From Lacipirellula parvula (GTDB lineage: Bacteria; Planctomycetota; Planctomycetia; Pirellulales; Lacipirellulaceae): 64,000 nt of DNA. Under the pieces are notes generated by a model. The model did no database searches, was not told the DNA's origin, and worked only from the letters and a program-made list of their open reading frames with translations. Below, piece by piece: positions 31,980-40,864 of the stretch. The stretch covers positions 2,090,501 to 2,154,500 of the forward strand of contig NZ_AP021861.1 in the NCBI RefSeq assembly GCF_009177095.1, in the 5' to 3' direction. The stretch's first letter is position 1. Every line of letters begins with the position of its first letter. The translations under genes were made by a program, and so were the position numbers.

Positions 31980-32122
31980 GCTCGTCACTCGCTAACCCTC
32001 GATAATTACTCGGACGAGTTGCATTAAATAGATGCAATGTGGCTGATTAGTACTTACGCCCCGAAGAAGCGAGCGTGACAATCAGCGTTGTCTCATGTCC
32101 CCCGTGATGGAGGGTCGTCGAC

Positions 32123-32467
32123 ATGCATCAGAACCACTTGATTTGCGCTAGCGATGAATTTGAAGTGTTCTTAACCGGTGAGATGGTCGCCTGCAGGTCG
32201 CTCGAAGACGCCGTGGCCGTAAAAGCCGCTGATGACATCCTGTCCGGCAATGATCTTACCGCGTATCAAGCGGTCTATCTGGAACGTTTGGTTCGGGTTC
32301 TACTCGGATACGGCCGGGTGCGCGCCGCATGCTTGCTGAGCGGCAGCTTCATTGGCCTGCTCTCTCAGTGCCTCACGGCTCTGCCATATGCCGAAGTGAC
32401 AACCTGCGAGTTGGCGCCGTCATCTGAGCAAGCGGTTCTTGCCGATGCCGTGAAGAGCATCATCTGA
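32123..32467 (+). CDS. Unknown small helical protein
   Basis: The 114-residue protein starts at an ATG with GGAGGG upstream (GATGGAGGGTCGTCGAC). It contains EFEVFLTGEMVACRSLEDAVAVKAADDILSGN, then the helical YLERLVRVLLGYGRVRAACLLSGSFIGLLSQ, which resembles in rhythm the end of the protein at 24407. No known family. It is an orphan in a plus-strand run of stress genes. Confidence 0.55.
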   Translation: MHQNHLICASDEFEVFLTGEMVACRSLEDAVAVKAADDILSGNDLTAYQAVYLERLVRVLLGYGRVRAACLLSGSFIGLLSQCLTALPYAEVTTCELAPSSEQAVLADAVKSII

Positions 32468-32760
32468 TCGTCTAAAGATCATTGCGACTCGCTTCGCATC
32501 ACATCGCGTTTCGGATGTGCACTCTATTTCGCTTAGCGACATGGAGCTATGAGTCGTCTATAGATTCGCTCGCCAACAGCAAAGGCACGTGCATTGCGGA
32601 GTCTGTCATCGCGGCAAGGCTTGTCTCATATCGTTACCGCCAGAAGCACGATGTTACAACTTCACGCGGTAGATTGCGATGTCAATGAAAGGAGTTGCTA
32701 AGGATGAGCTGTTGCTAATTGATACGAAACACCCTAGTAAATCAGTGGAGTTCAATCGAA

Positions 32761-33393
32761 ATGAGAATCACAGCCATAGCGGTATTGGGATCGTTACTAT
32801 GCTTCGCAGGCGCATTGAAGGCGACGGCAGCTGACGAGACGGGACATGAGGGCCTAAGTCACGAGATTGCGGCGTGCATGCTGCTTGGAAATCAGGAAGA
32901 AGTCGCGCTCGCCCAGTTCGCGGAGCAGCATGCCGATCATGCTCAAGTGAAGGAGTTTGCCAAGGCATTGGCCGCCGCGCATACCAGTGCGATTGCGAGC
33001 ATCAAGAAGGCGGTTCCTGAGGTTGCAGATCTGCAGCTCACGGCCAATAAGGGCGGCAAGGCGACGGCGGCGCATCAACATCAGGCCCTCGCACTATTGC
33101 AGCAAGTCAAGAGCGAATGCCTAGCTCTTACTGAGAAGGAACTCAGCGAATACAAGGGCAATGAGTTTGACCAGGCCTTTATCGGCCAGCAAGTTGGGGC
33201 TCATATTGGCATGCTCGCCCACCTGCGGGGTAGCAAGAACTTTGCTTCGCCTGAACTCCAGAAGGTGATCTCGGAGGCCGAGAAGACGACCGAGGCTCAC
33301 ATGGCCGAAGCAAAAAAGATCATGAGTCAGCTTAGAGCGAATGCGGCGACTACGGCTCGCGTGGGTCAGCGTCCCGCAGCGCGGGCACGTTAG
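32761..33393 (+). CDS. Secreted DUF4142-domain protein
   Basis: The ATG at 32761, with GGAG about 9 bp upstream, gives 210 residues with a signal peptide (ITAIAVLGSLLCFAGALKATAADE). The mature part matches DUF4142, a ferritin-like four-helix bundle: ACMLLGNQEEVALAQFAEQHADHAQVKEFAKALAAAHTSA, then HQHQALALLQQVKSECLAL and FIGQQVGAHIGMLAHLRG. Such proteins often carry histidine and glutamate residues in the core (H near AEQHADH and HIGML) and are induced under desiccation and oxidative stress; metal binding is not proven. It is followed 290 bp later by the BON gene. Confidence 0.75.
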   Translation: MRITAIAVLGSLLCFAGALKATAADETGHEGLSHEIAACMLLGNQEEVALAQFAEQHADHAQVKEFAKALAAAHTSAIASIKKAVPEVADLQLTANKGGKATAAHQHQALALLQQVKSECLALTEKELSEYKGNEFDQAFIGQQVGAHIGMLAHLRGSKNFASPELQKVISEAEKTTEAHMAEAKKIMSQLRANAATTARVGQRPAARAR

Positions 33394-33684
33394 ACGAAGG
33401 CGATGAATTTCCGGTGCGGCGCTAGCGCGTCGCATCGGGCTTTTACACAATCAAGGTCGCGCCGCCGAAGGATGATGAAGCATTGGCGATCGTGCGGATG
33501 CGACCACAATCAGCGTTCTGCGTGCGTAATCGCTCTGCCTCTAGTGGGGGGGCGCGAGATGATGCAAGTTGCGATTGCCGGGAAACAAGAAGATCGCTGC
33601 GATTGCAACCTTCCAGGTATGCAATTTGCCGCTCACCTAAGTGGATCGCACGAAACAACTCACGCTTTAATGAAGGACCATACG

Positions 33685-34353
33685 ATGAAGACCGACTCTC
33701 AACTGAAACGCGACGTAATCGATGAATTGGAATGGGAACCAAGCATCGAATCGTCGCACATCGGAGTCGCCGCCAGCCAAGGGGTGATCGCACTGACAGG
33801 CACGGTTTCGCGTTATGAGGAGAAGACGGAAGCAGAAAAACTCGCCAAGTCGATTGCTGGCGTCAAGGCGGTCGCCAATGACCTAGAGGTGAGGCTTCCG
33901 GGGGCAAGTGAACGTAACGACCCGGAGATTGCGGCCGCAGCGCTAAATGCTCTTAAGTGGAGCACCTCAGTTCCCAACGACAAAGTGCAAGTCACGGTCC
34001 GAGATGGATGGGTTACGCTCGACGGAGCCCTTGATTGGCAGTATCAGCGGCAAGCCGCGCAAGAAGCCGTGTGCTGCCTGATTGGGGTCAAGGGCGTCAC
34101 TAATAACACGACAATCGAAAGCAAGCTGAAACCCAAGGCCGCTGACGTAAAGAGCAAGATTGAAGCGGCCTTCAAACGCAAGGCAGAGATCGACGCCGGG
34201 CACGTTCGCGTCGATACGACCGGCGGCCTCGTGAAGCTCAAAGGCAACGTCGACAACTGGTCGGAGTTCACCGAAGCGGAGCGAATCGCTTGGGCCGCCC
34301 CTGGCGTCGTTGCAGTCGACAATGAACTGACAGTAGGGGCGGGCAACGTTTAG
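33685..34353 (+). CDS. Three-BON-domain protein (second copy)
   Basis: Start at the ATG at 33685 (AAGGACC 5 bp upstream), 222 residues. The sequence is collinear with the minus-strand copy at 30064-30729, beginning MKTDSQLKRDVIDELEWEPSIESSHIGVAAS and carrying the same three domains, the third ending SEFTEAERIAWAAPGVVAVDNELTVGAG. Lysine content is higher than in the first copy, so the two have diverged. It is followed 26 bp later by the second 27-residue membrane microprotein, exactly the spacing of the first pair. Predicted to bind envelope lipid in osmotic stress. Confidence 0.75.
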   Translation: MKTDSQLKRDVIDELEWEPSIESSHIGVAASQGVIALTGTVSRYEEKTEAEKLAKSIAGVKAVANDLEVRLPGASERNDPEIAAAALNALKWSTSVPNDKVQVTVRDGWVTLDGALDWQYQRQAAQEAVCCLIGVKGVTNNTTIESKLKPKAADVKSKIEAAFKRKAEIDAGHVRVDTTGGLVKLKGNVDNWSEFTEAERIAWAAPGVVAVDNELTVGAGNV

Positions 34354-34379
34354 AGGCAGGAGCCGTGGGCGAGGTGCAC

Positions 34380-34463
34380 ATGTTCAGTCCTCAGATTGTG
34401 ATGTTTCTAATCGTGGCGAGCTTCGTCGCCACGCTGGTCGCGATCGCCCAGTCGTGTCGCTAA
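34380..34463 (+). CDS. 27-residue single-helix membrane microprotein (second copy)
   Basis: ATG at 34380 preceded by GAGG (GGGCGAGGTGCAC); 27 residues, hydrophobic core IVMFLIVASFVATLVAIAQ and a basic tail SCR. Same length and design as the microprotein at 29954-30037 (core FVAALVSI), and the same 26-bp gap after its three-BON-domain gene. The conserved FVA(A/T)LV(S/A)I core and shared genomic position make both more likely to be real than either alone. Confidence 0.6.
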   Translation: MFSPQIVMFLIVASFVATLVAIAQSCR

Positions 34464-34532
34464 TAATTTCAGTTTGGGTCAACCAACGGCGCGAGCAGAA
34501 GAAGCTGCGTCAGCTACTTTAAGGAAAAAACG

Positions 34533-34991
34533 ATGACAACTGCAATTTCGAAGAGAGAGCCTCGCGCGGTGAAAGCATGGGAGCCGATGCAGGCTGTACG
34601 CGAAGAGTTCGAAGGGCTATGGAACCAACTTATAGGCGAACGCGCCCCCGGATGGTTCGCCATGCAAATGGCGCCCGCGCTTGATCTTACCGAGACGGCA
34701 AAGACCGTCGAGGTGCGAATGGATTTGCCCGGATTTACGACCGATGAGATCAACGTCCAGCTGAACAACAATGTCCTCACCATCAGCGGCGCCCGCGAAG
34801 AAGAACAGAAAGAAGATGTGGCGACGTTCCATCGCATCGAGCGCCGCAGCGGCAGTTTCTCCCGATCCGTCGCACTACCGACTCACGTCGTCGAGGAGAA
34901 GGTCGACGCCAAGTTCCGAAACGGCGTCCTCGCCGTCACGCTGCAGAAGTGCGCCGATGAAAAGTGTCGCAAGATCAAGGTACATGAGTAG
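34533..34991 (+). CDS. Hsp20-family small heat-shock protein
   Basis: The 152-residue protein has an alpha-crystallin domain from about residue 50 to 143 (PALDLTETAKTVEVRMDLPG, TISGAREEEQKEDV and the conserved FRNGVLAVTLQK near the end), typical of small heat-shock proteins that form oligomers and hold unfolded protein. The N-terminal 45 residues are the variable region. AAGGA upstream serves the ATG. It follows the BON and microprotein module by 70 bp and may share a transcript. Confidence 0.9.
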   Translation: MTTAISKREPRAVKAWEPMQAVREEFEGLWNQLIGERAPGWFAMQMAPALDLTETAKTVEVRMDLPGFTTDEINVQLNNNVLTISGAREEEQKEDVATFHRIERRSGSFSRSVALPTHVVEEKVDAKFRNGVLAVTLQKCADEKCRKIKVHE

Positions 34992-35088
34992 GATGCCAAC
35001 CGTCGCTGCGACGTGCCACCGCAGCGACGGTCCTTTCTGGCGTGAGTTATAGAGTGGGAGTAATGACGCTACGACGGAGGCTTGAACG

Positions 35089-35487
35089 ATGACGCAGAAC
35101 CTATAGGAAACGACGCATCAAGAGCACCTCGACTGGCGTTCCGAAAACGCCCTGAGGCGAGACGAAGTACGAGCGTGGCAATACGAATTCTACCTTGTCA
35201 AGACGGAAGTACCTCGATTGGAATCGGCGTTGACGGCTCATGACCGGGCGTTGACTGAACAAGCAACGGCCATCTTTCAGTACGACGAACTGCTCAGCAA
35301 GGAAGAACATATCGTCGCAGTGAAGCAGGGTGACTGCGACGAGCAGCCTCCCTTCGCTGATCACCATGCTCACGAAGTGACAGTGCATCAGGTCCAGGAA
35401 GAACGGCATGAGCGGGTCAAGCGGCATCATCGCGCCGTGATGCTGCAGTGGCTGAAGCTCATGAAAGCCTTAGAGTCGCCGATGTGA
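35089..35487 (+). pseudogene. Amber-interrupted small conserved gene (or short form from an internal start)
   Basis: A good ribosome-binding site (GGAGG, 12 bp upstream) precedes ATG at 35089, but codon 6 is TAG (MTQNL, stop). The frame then runs to a TGA at 35485-35487 without interruption: ETTHQEHLDWRSENALRRDEVRAWQYEF, then the helical YLVKTEVPRLESALTAHDRALTEQAT and HHAHEVTVHQVQEERHERVKRHHRAVMLQWLKLMK. The HLDWRSENALRRDEVRAWQYE pattern resembles short helical proteins of stress islands. No good start codon exists between the TAG and 35218. It is thus either inactive or read through at the amber codon. Confidence 0.6.
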
Positions 35488-35545
35488 ATCGCATCCGCGC
35501 CCGTGGTTTCAATTCAAATAGCGCCAGTGCAGTTGGACGAATCAC

Positions 35546-35974
35546 ATGAGGGATTTTCATGACTGTCAGATCATTGCACCTGTCGATTTCTCCGAAGAAT
35601 CAGACAGGAGCCTGAGAACAGCGATTGAACTCTCGGGCGATTCGACTCACGTCACCGTCGTTCACGTGATGGCGCCTTTTGTGTTTGCCGAGCCGCTCAT
35701 CATCGGCGATGCGATGAGCGATGAGGCAAATCGCCACGAACTGCTAACTGCATTAAAAGCGAGGTACGCGGACTCCATATATCACGGCGTCAACCTGAGA
35801 GTGATTACGGGAAATCCTGGAATCGAGATTGTCCGAATCGCGGCGGACCTAAAAGCAGGGCTGATCGTCATGCCGTCGCATGGCTGGACCGGGCTCAAGC
35901 ATCTCCTGTTGGGTTCGGTCGCCGAACGAGTGGTTCGTACCGCGAATTGCCCGGTGCTGATACTGCGAAAGTGA
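35546..35974 (+). CDS. Universal stress protein (UspA family)
   Basis: The 142-residue protein starts IIAPVDFSEESDRSLRTAIELS and ends with the nucleotide-binding signature GLIVMPSHGWTGLKHLLLGSVAERVVRTANCPVLILR, in which the G-2x-G-9x-G(S/T) motif binds ATP in the MJ0577 branch. Length fits a single Usp domain. Such proteins bind ATP and respond to starvation, oxidative and acid stress. It is in the plus-strand group with Hsp20. Confidence 0.9.
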   Translation: MRDFHDCQIIAPVDFSEESDRSLRTAIELSGDSTHVTVVHVMAPFVFAEPLIIGDAMSDEANRHELLTALKARYADSIYHGVNLRVITGNPGIEIVRIAADLKAGLIVMPSHGWTGLKHLLLGSVAERVVRTANCPVLILRK

Positions 35975-36129
35975 CGGCCTATCACGAGCGTGATCAAGAG
36001 GCGCCACGGCCCTTGGGCTGCGTCTGAATGATTTCCGATTGTCCAAAACAGACGGAATAAAAAACCTAAAATCCCAATCAAGAATGAACAGAAGGCGCCC
36101 GTCGAGGCTGCCAGAGAGGAAGCATTGCC

Positions 36130-36558
36130 ATGTCAACTCAAGCAGGGCTGTGGATTGATCATCAACGCGCCGTCGTCGTCTTGCACTCCGACGCTGAGCA
36201 GACGATTCAAACGATCCCCTTCGACATTGGACAGCAGATCCGAACTGTGCGGGGGTCGCATCCTCAACACCCTTGCAAGCCGGGGGTGTTCGTTGCCGAA
36301 GATAAGCTTCAACGAAGGCAGGAGAGGGACCTTAACGCATTCTATGATGATGTGATTGACGCGATTCGAGGCCGTGAATCCGTCTTGATCTTCGGCCCTG
36401 GCGAGGCGAAGAGCGAACTCTTGAAGCGACTTCACGCCAAGAAGCTCAATGTCTTGGTTGAGCTGGAATCAGCTGATGACATGACCGAACATCAGATTGC
36501 TGCGAAGGTGAAAAGTCACTATTCGAGAGCTTCAGCAACCAAAGCTAGAACCCCGTAG
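36130..36558 (+). CDS. Small conserved protein, possibly eRF1-like domain
   Basis: The 142-residue protein reads TQAGLWIDHQRAVVVLHSDAEQTIQTIPFDI, then FVAEDKLQRRQERDLNAFYDDVIDAIRGRESVLIFGPGEAKSELLKRLHAKKLN and DMTEHQIAAKVKSHY. The pattern LWIDHRxAVVV and FGPGEAKxELxxRL is found in small proteins widespread in stress islands of soil and aquatic bacteria. The second half resembles an L7Ae/eRF1 domain-3 fold, as in bacterial archaeo-eukaryotic release-factor-like families. That assignment is tentative. GAGAGG precedes the ATG. Confidence 0.6.
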   Translation: MSTQAGLWIDHQRAVVVLHSDAEQTIQTIPFDIGQQIRTVRGSHPQHPCKPGVFVAEDKLQRRQERDLNAFYDDVIDAIRGRESVLIFGPGEAKSELLKRLHAKKLNVLVELESADDMTEHQIAAKVKSHYSRASATKARTP

Positions 36559-36649
36559 TCTAGCACGGCATTCGGTGTTCCGTCATTGGAATCACTTTAC
36601 CGAGCGATTGGCGCGGCATACGAAGGACGCTTTGGCTTCATTGAACTGC

Positions 36650-37354
36650 TCATCGCTTGTTCTTGCTGCAGATCTCCGTCATCAGTTCGACCTCCATCTG
36701 CTGGATCTCCATCATTCGCTCCCATTGGTGAGACATCAGTTCATCCAGTTTCACGTGAAGATGGCGAATTTCGAGTTCCGCTTTGAGATTGATGCGGTAG
36801 TCGTGTTCAGCACGCATCCGATCTCTCGCCTCTTGGCGGTTTTGGCTCATCATAATCACCGGAGCCTGGATCGCGGCGATGAAGGAGAGAACAAGGTTAA
36901 GGAGGATAAAAGGGTAAGCGTCAAACGCCTCGTTGCGAAGGACAACGGCATTGACGCCGATCCACGTGGCCATGCCGGCTGCAAATACAATCAGAAACGT
37001 CCAGCTGCCTCCGAAGGCAGCGAGCTGATCGGAAAGCCTGTCGCCGAGCGTTCGCTGTCCTGCAAACTCTTCATCGACGTTCTCTGTAAGCAGTTCATGC
37101 TCACGCAGGCTATCGACCACCTCCTGCTCCAGCGCTGACAATTCGCCCCGTTCTGCCGTCAGCGATTTCTCGATTTGAGTCGCGCGATAGCGATTCAGGT
37201 CGTCCAGGCAGATATACTGATCCGTGCTCCATTGCGGATGGTCGGCCGTAATGAGGGCTGCGATGGGGGCTCTAACGAGATCTCCTGGCATCATATGCGA
37301 AGTTGGTTTTGAAAGACCGCAGGCGACGCATTTCTTGAGCGAGGGATGATTCAT
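36650..37354 (-). CDS. DUF1003 membrane protein with N-terminal cysteines
   Basis: The ATG at 37354 gives 234 residues (an ATG at 37378 is also possible). The N-terminus has KKCVACGLSKPTSHMMPG, a short cysteine pair like a zinc or redox site, and later YICLDDLNRYRATQIE. Residues about 110-230 match DUF1003: LGDRLSDQLAAFGGSWTFLIVFAAGMATWIGVNAVVL, then FDAYPFILLNLVLSFIAAIQAPVIMMSQNRQEARDR, two membrane helices, and a C-terminal helix with LEIRHLHVKLDELM. DUF1003 proteins are uncharacterised membrane proteins often next to stress genes. It is divergent from the next gene by about 90 bp. Confidence 0.75.
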   Translation of the reverse strand: MNHPSLKKCVACGLSKPTSHMMPGDLVRAPIAALITADHPQWSTDQYICLDDLNRYRATQIEKSLTAERGELSALEQEVVDSLREHELLTENVDEEFAGQRTLGDRLSDQLAAFGGSWTFLIVFAAGMATWIGVNAVVLRNEAFDAYPFILLNLVLSFIAAIQAPVIMMSQNRQEARDRMRAEHDYRINLKAELEIRHLHVKLDELMSHQWERMMEIQQMEVELMTEICSKNKR

Positions 37355-37466
37355 GTCGGAGACTTTCAGTTTGAACAACGAGGTCTGGAGTCCGCAACGC
37401 GCGCGATTGAAGTAGACGGCGCGAGTAGATCGACGACATTTACGAATGTGCAGGGGTGACGTGCCG

Positions 37467-38225
37467 ATGAATCAAGGCGATCGATCTCGATCATTGTCAA
37501 AGAGTATGCTTGCGATCGTTCTGACGAAAGTCGTGGTCACGATCATCGTAGTTGTTGGTGGTGAGCGATTCGCCCCCGCCGGCGAATCGGGCGATCAACG
37601 ATGTTGCGTCTCAAGTTCGGCCTGGGTCCTGATGTCGCCGGCGGGATCGTCGCTCGCGGCCACACTTGATCAACTTGATGTCGAACATCGGTGGCTTCGC
37701 AGCGACTTGCGAATCGCTTGGCGTACAGGCAAGCCAATAGCCAGTGATTTGGAAAAGGACCAGACTCCTCTCGCGGAAAACGAAACCCATTGCAGTGCCT
37801 TTGCGGCAGCTGCCGCCGACCACTTGGGCGTTTATCTACTGCATCCGCCGGAGCACTCGCACGTCCTCTTGGCCGACGCACAATTCGATTGGATTTTGAG
37901 TCCTGGCGGCCGAAAAGCTGGCTGGCAATCCGTGAGCGGTCCGCTTGCCGCACAAAAACTGGCCAACTCTGGTTCGCTCGTCGTTGCCGTATTCAAGAAC
38001 TCGGATCCCAAACTGCCTGGGCACATTGCTGTCGTGAGGCCGAACGAAAAGCGAGTCATATGCGTCGAAGCCTGCGGGCCACAGATTACGCAAGCGGGTT
38101 TTGACAACTATCGCTCAACTGATCTGGCCACTGGTTTCGACCGGCACTCAGGTGCGTGGTTGCCTGAGGGAAAGGGACAAGTGCGGTTCTTCTCGCATCC
38201 GCTCGATCGCGCTCGACGGCCATAG
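37467..38225 (+). CDS. Exported cysteine-peptidase-like (CHAP/NlpC-like) protein
   Basis: The ATG at 37467 (AGGGG upstream) gives 252 residues with one N-terminal hydrophobic segment (MLAIVLTKVVVTIIVVVGG), a signal peptide or anchor. The catalytic look comes from ENETHCSAFAAAAADHLGVYLL, with a cysteine after a short hydrophilic turn (CHAP nucleophile), followed by LPGHIAVVRPNEKRVICVEA, in which GHIAVV carries the histidine. The pattern Cys...His is that of CHAP and NlpC/P60-type amidases that cut peptidoglycan or modify peptides. The middle is rich in Gly/Ser. I rate the fold likely and the substrate unknown. Confidence 0.5.
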   Translation: MNQGDRSRSLSKSMLAIVLTKVVVTIIVVVGGERFAPAGESGDQRCCVSSSAWVLMSPAGSSLAATLDQLDVEHRWLRSDLRIAWRTGKPIASDLEKDQTPLAENETHCSAFAAAAADHLGVYLLHPPEHSHVLLADAQFDWILSPGGRKAGWQSVSGPLAAQKLANSGSLVVAVFKNSDPKLPGHIAVVRPNEKRVICVEACGPQITQAGFDNYRSTDLATGFDRHSGAWLPEGKGQVRFFSHPLDRARRP

Positions 38226-38289
38226 CTCGGAACGTCGCTCTCACTGTCGCGGACAATACGCCGCGGACCACACGCAAACGTAACACGTA

Positions 38290-40827
38290 ATGAACGATAA
38301 TCCGCAAGACACAGCTTTCTGGGCTTCGACAGTTGATCAGCAGATGCTGTGGCTGCAAAGCACTCGCTACGGGCTTTCGGCACTCGTTGCAGAGGATCGC
38401 TATCGATCACAAATAGCGCGACGACCCGTGCGGAAGAGACATCGGCGCCTGAGGCTGTTTCTTTCACAATTTAAGAGCCCCATCACACTTCTTTTGATTG
38501 GAACAGCGACGCTTTCGATCCTCTTGCATGATCATGTTGACGCCCTCATCGTCTTGATAATTGTTTTTGCAGGAGCCTTTTTAGGTTTCTGGCAAGAGTG
38601 GGGGGCGGCCGGCGCGTTGGAGAAACTCTTAGCGCTCGTGTCGACGAAAAGCGTTGTTCTCAGAGACAGCCGACGAATCGAGATTCCGACCGATCAGGTC
38701 GTGCCAGGAGACGTGGTTGAATTGTCGGCCGGGACGACGATTCCTGGTGACTGTCTGCTCATCGAATGCAGTGAACTGCATGTCGACGAAGCGACCCTCA
38801 CCGGCGAATCGTTTCCTGTAGAGAAGCGGGCCGGAGTTGTTCCCGCCGATGCCTTACTTTCTCAGCGAAGCAATACGCTCTTAGCGGGAACCCATGTGGT
38901 TAGCGGGTTTGCTCAGGCGCTGGTGATCCAGAACGGATCTGCCACCGAGTTCGGCCGCATCTCTCAACGGCTTGAACTTCGTCCTCCCGAGACGGAGTTC
39001 GAGCGAGGCATTCGTCATCTTGGAAATCTACTTCTTGAAGTCACGATGGCATTACTCGTCGTGATTTTCGCCGCCAATGTTTTGTTCAAGCGCGACGTAC
39101 TCGAAGCATTGATGTTCGCCTTAGCGCTCGCTGTCGGGCTCACGCCCCAGTTGCTCCCGGCGATCATCAGCGTCAATCTCGCACAAGGCGCTCGACAAAT
39201 GGCCAAGCTCAAAGTGATTGTCAAGCGATTATCGTCCATCGAGAACTTCGGCAGCATGAACGTACTTTGCAGCGACAAGACAGGAACGTTGACGACGGGA
39301 ATTATTAGCGTCCACTCAGCGCTAGATCCTGCCGGAACCCCCTGCGACGCCACTCTTCGCGCTGCTGCCATCAATGCATGGCTGCAGGCCGGCTTCGCCA
39401 ACCCAATCGATGAAGCCATCCGCAAGCAACAGACTCTCGACGCCACTTACCGAAAAGTTGACGAGTTCCCGTACGACTTTATTCGTAAGCGGCTCAGCGT
39501 TCTCGTAGAGTCTGACGGGGAATACTTGCTCATTAGCAAAGGCGCAGTTGATAACGTGCTTAGCGCCTGTTCGAGCGTGAAGCTGAGCGATGAGTCGTGC
39601 GGTGAACTGTCGACTTACGAGGGGGCCGTCCACCGTCAGTATTGTGAATTGAGCGCACAGGGCTTTCGCACGTTGGGCATCGCCGAATGCCGCTATGGCG
39701 CGAGTTTGCCTGGCGGCGAGCGGACCAACCAGATGGAACGCGAGATGACCTTTCTGGGGTTTCTGGTGCTACAGGATCCACCCAAGGAAGGGATCGCGGA
39801 TACGATCTCTCAAATCAATGGGCTAGGGATCACACTTAAGATGGTCACTGGCGACAATTCCCACGTGGCGGAACATGTTGCGAAGCAGGTGGGGCTCGCC
39901 ACGTCGTCCATACTGACCGGCGGCGATCTACGCCAACTTAGCGACGAAGCACTGTTGAGTCGTGTTCGCGACACGGATGTCTTCGCAGAAATTGAGCCAA
40001 ATCAGAAGGAGCGAATCATTCTGGCGCTTCAGAAGGCCGGTGAAGTCGTCGGTTATTTGGGGGATGGGATCAATGATGCGACCGCCTTGCATGCCGCGGA
40101 CGTTGGCATTTCGGTAGATCAGGCGGTCGATGTCGCCAAGGAAGCGGCCGACATCGTCCTCCTAGAACGCGACCTAAATGTATTGGTGCAGGGAGTCCGT
40201 GCGGGGCGAGAGACATTCGCCAATACGCTGAAGTACGTCTTCATGGCAACGAGCGCCAACTTCGGCAACATGTTCAGTATGGCCGGAGCATCGCTGTTCC
40301 TGCCATTTCTACCGCTCTTGCCCAAACAGATTCTGCTGCTGAATCTGATGACCGACTTTCCCGAAATGGCGATTGCCAACGACCGCGTGGACGATGAGCT
40401 TCTTGCCGTTCCCCGTCGCTGGGATATCGCGTTTATCCGGAGATTCATGATTGTCTTCGGACCGCTAAGCTCTCTCTTCGATTTCGTGACGTTTTGCGTT
40501 CTATTGAAGATGGGCGGTAACAAAGAACTGTTTCGTACGGCGTGGTTCTTTGAATCACTCATCTCCGCATGCCTTGTCGTTGTAGTCGTACGCACGCGGC
40601 GTCCATTCTGGAAAAGCCAACCTGGTCGGCTCTTGTCGTTGGCCAATGCGTTGATGATCAGTGCCGCTTTCATCTTGCCATTCTTGGCGTGGACAGGCAC
40701 GCTAGGCTTCGTGCCGCTTCCGCCCACTCTCATTGTTGTGCTAATGACAATTGTTGCTGCCTATGTCGGCTCAGTTGAAGTTGCCAAACGCTGGTTCTAT
40801 CGCTCGGCAATCAACGCCAACAGTTAG
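38290..40827 (+). CDS. mgtA: Magnesium-translocating P-type ATPase (MgtA-like)
   Basis: The 845-residue protein has the full P-type ATPase set: actuator-loop TGES at residue 171, phosphorylation site DKTGTLT at D329, nucleotide-binding FPYDFIRKRLSVLVE, and hinge motif GDGINDATAL from about D592. About ten membrane helices are visible (for example LLLIGTATLSILLHDH, LALAVGLTPQLLPAIIS). The arrangement VGLTPQLLPAI in helix 4 and an N-terminal arginine-rich tail are typical of the MgtA/MgtB group, which imports Mg2+ under limitation. Length (845) is near MgtA (about 900). It follows the CHAP-like gene by 65 bp. No regulatory leader of the mgtA type was recognised upstream. Confidence 0.85.
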   Translation: MNDNPQDTAFWASTVDQQMLWLQSTRYGLSALVAEDRYRSQIARRPVRKRHRRLRLFLSQFKSPITLLLIGTATLSILLHDHVDALIVLIIVFAGAFLGFWQEWGAAGALEKLLALVSTKSVVLRDSRRIEIPTDQVVPGDVVELSAGTTIPGDCLLIECSELHVDEATLTGESFPVEKRAGVVPADALLSQRSNTLLAGTHVVSGFAQALVIQNGSATEFGRISQRLELRPPETEFERGIRHLGNLLLEVTMALLVVIFAANVLFKRDVLEALMFALALAVGLTPQLLPAIISVNLAQGARQMAKLKVIVKRLSSIENFGSMNVLCSDKTGTLTTGIISVHSALDPAGTPCDATLRAAAINAWLQAGFANPIDEAIRKQQTLDATYRKVDEFPYDFIRKRLSVLVESDGEYLLISKGAVDNVLSACSSVKLSDESCGELSTYEGAVHRQYCELSAQGFRTLGIAECRYGASLPGGERTNQMEREMTFLGFLVLQDPPKEGIADTISQINGLGITLKMVTGDNSHVAEHVAKQVGLATSSILTGGDLRQLSDEALLSRVRDTDVFAEIEPNQKERIILALQKAGEVVGYLGDGINDATALHAADVGISVDQAVDVAKEAADIVLLERDLNVLVQGVRAGRETFANTLKYVFMATSANFGNMFSMAGASLFLPFLPLLPKQILLLNLMTDFPEMAIANDRVDDELLAVPRRWDIAFIRRFMIVFGPLSSLFDFVTFCVLLKMGGNKELFRTAWFFESLISACLVVVVVRTRRPFWKSQPGRLLSLANALMISAAFILPFLAWTGTLGFVPLPPTLIVVLMTIVAAYVGSVEVAKRWFYRSAINANS

Positions 40828-40864
40828 TGACACGCCAAATTCGCCTCGTGTTAGCGGCGAACTT

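Noticed and set aside
28934-35487. Genome-wide TAG recoding to explain the two interrupted genes
   Set aside because: Several clearly intact genes here end with TAG (for example at 31979 and 34353), so TAG is a normal stop in this genome.
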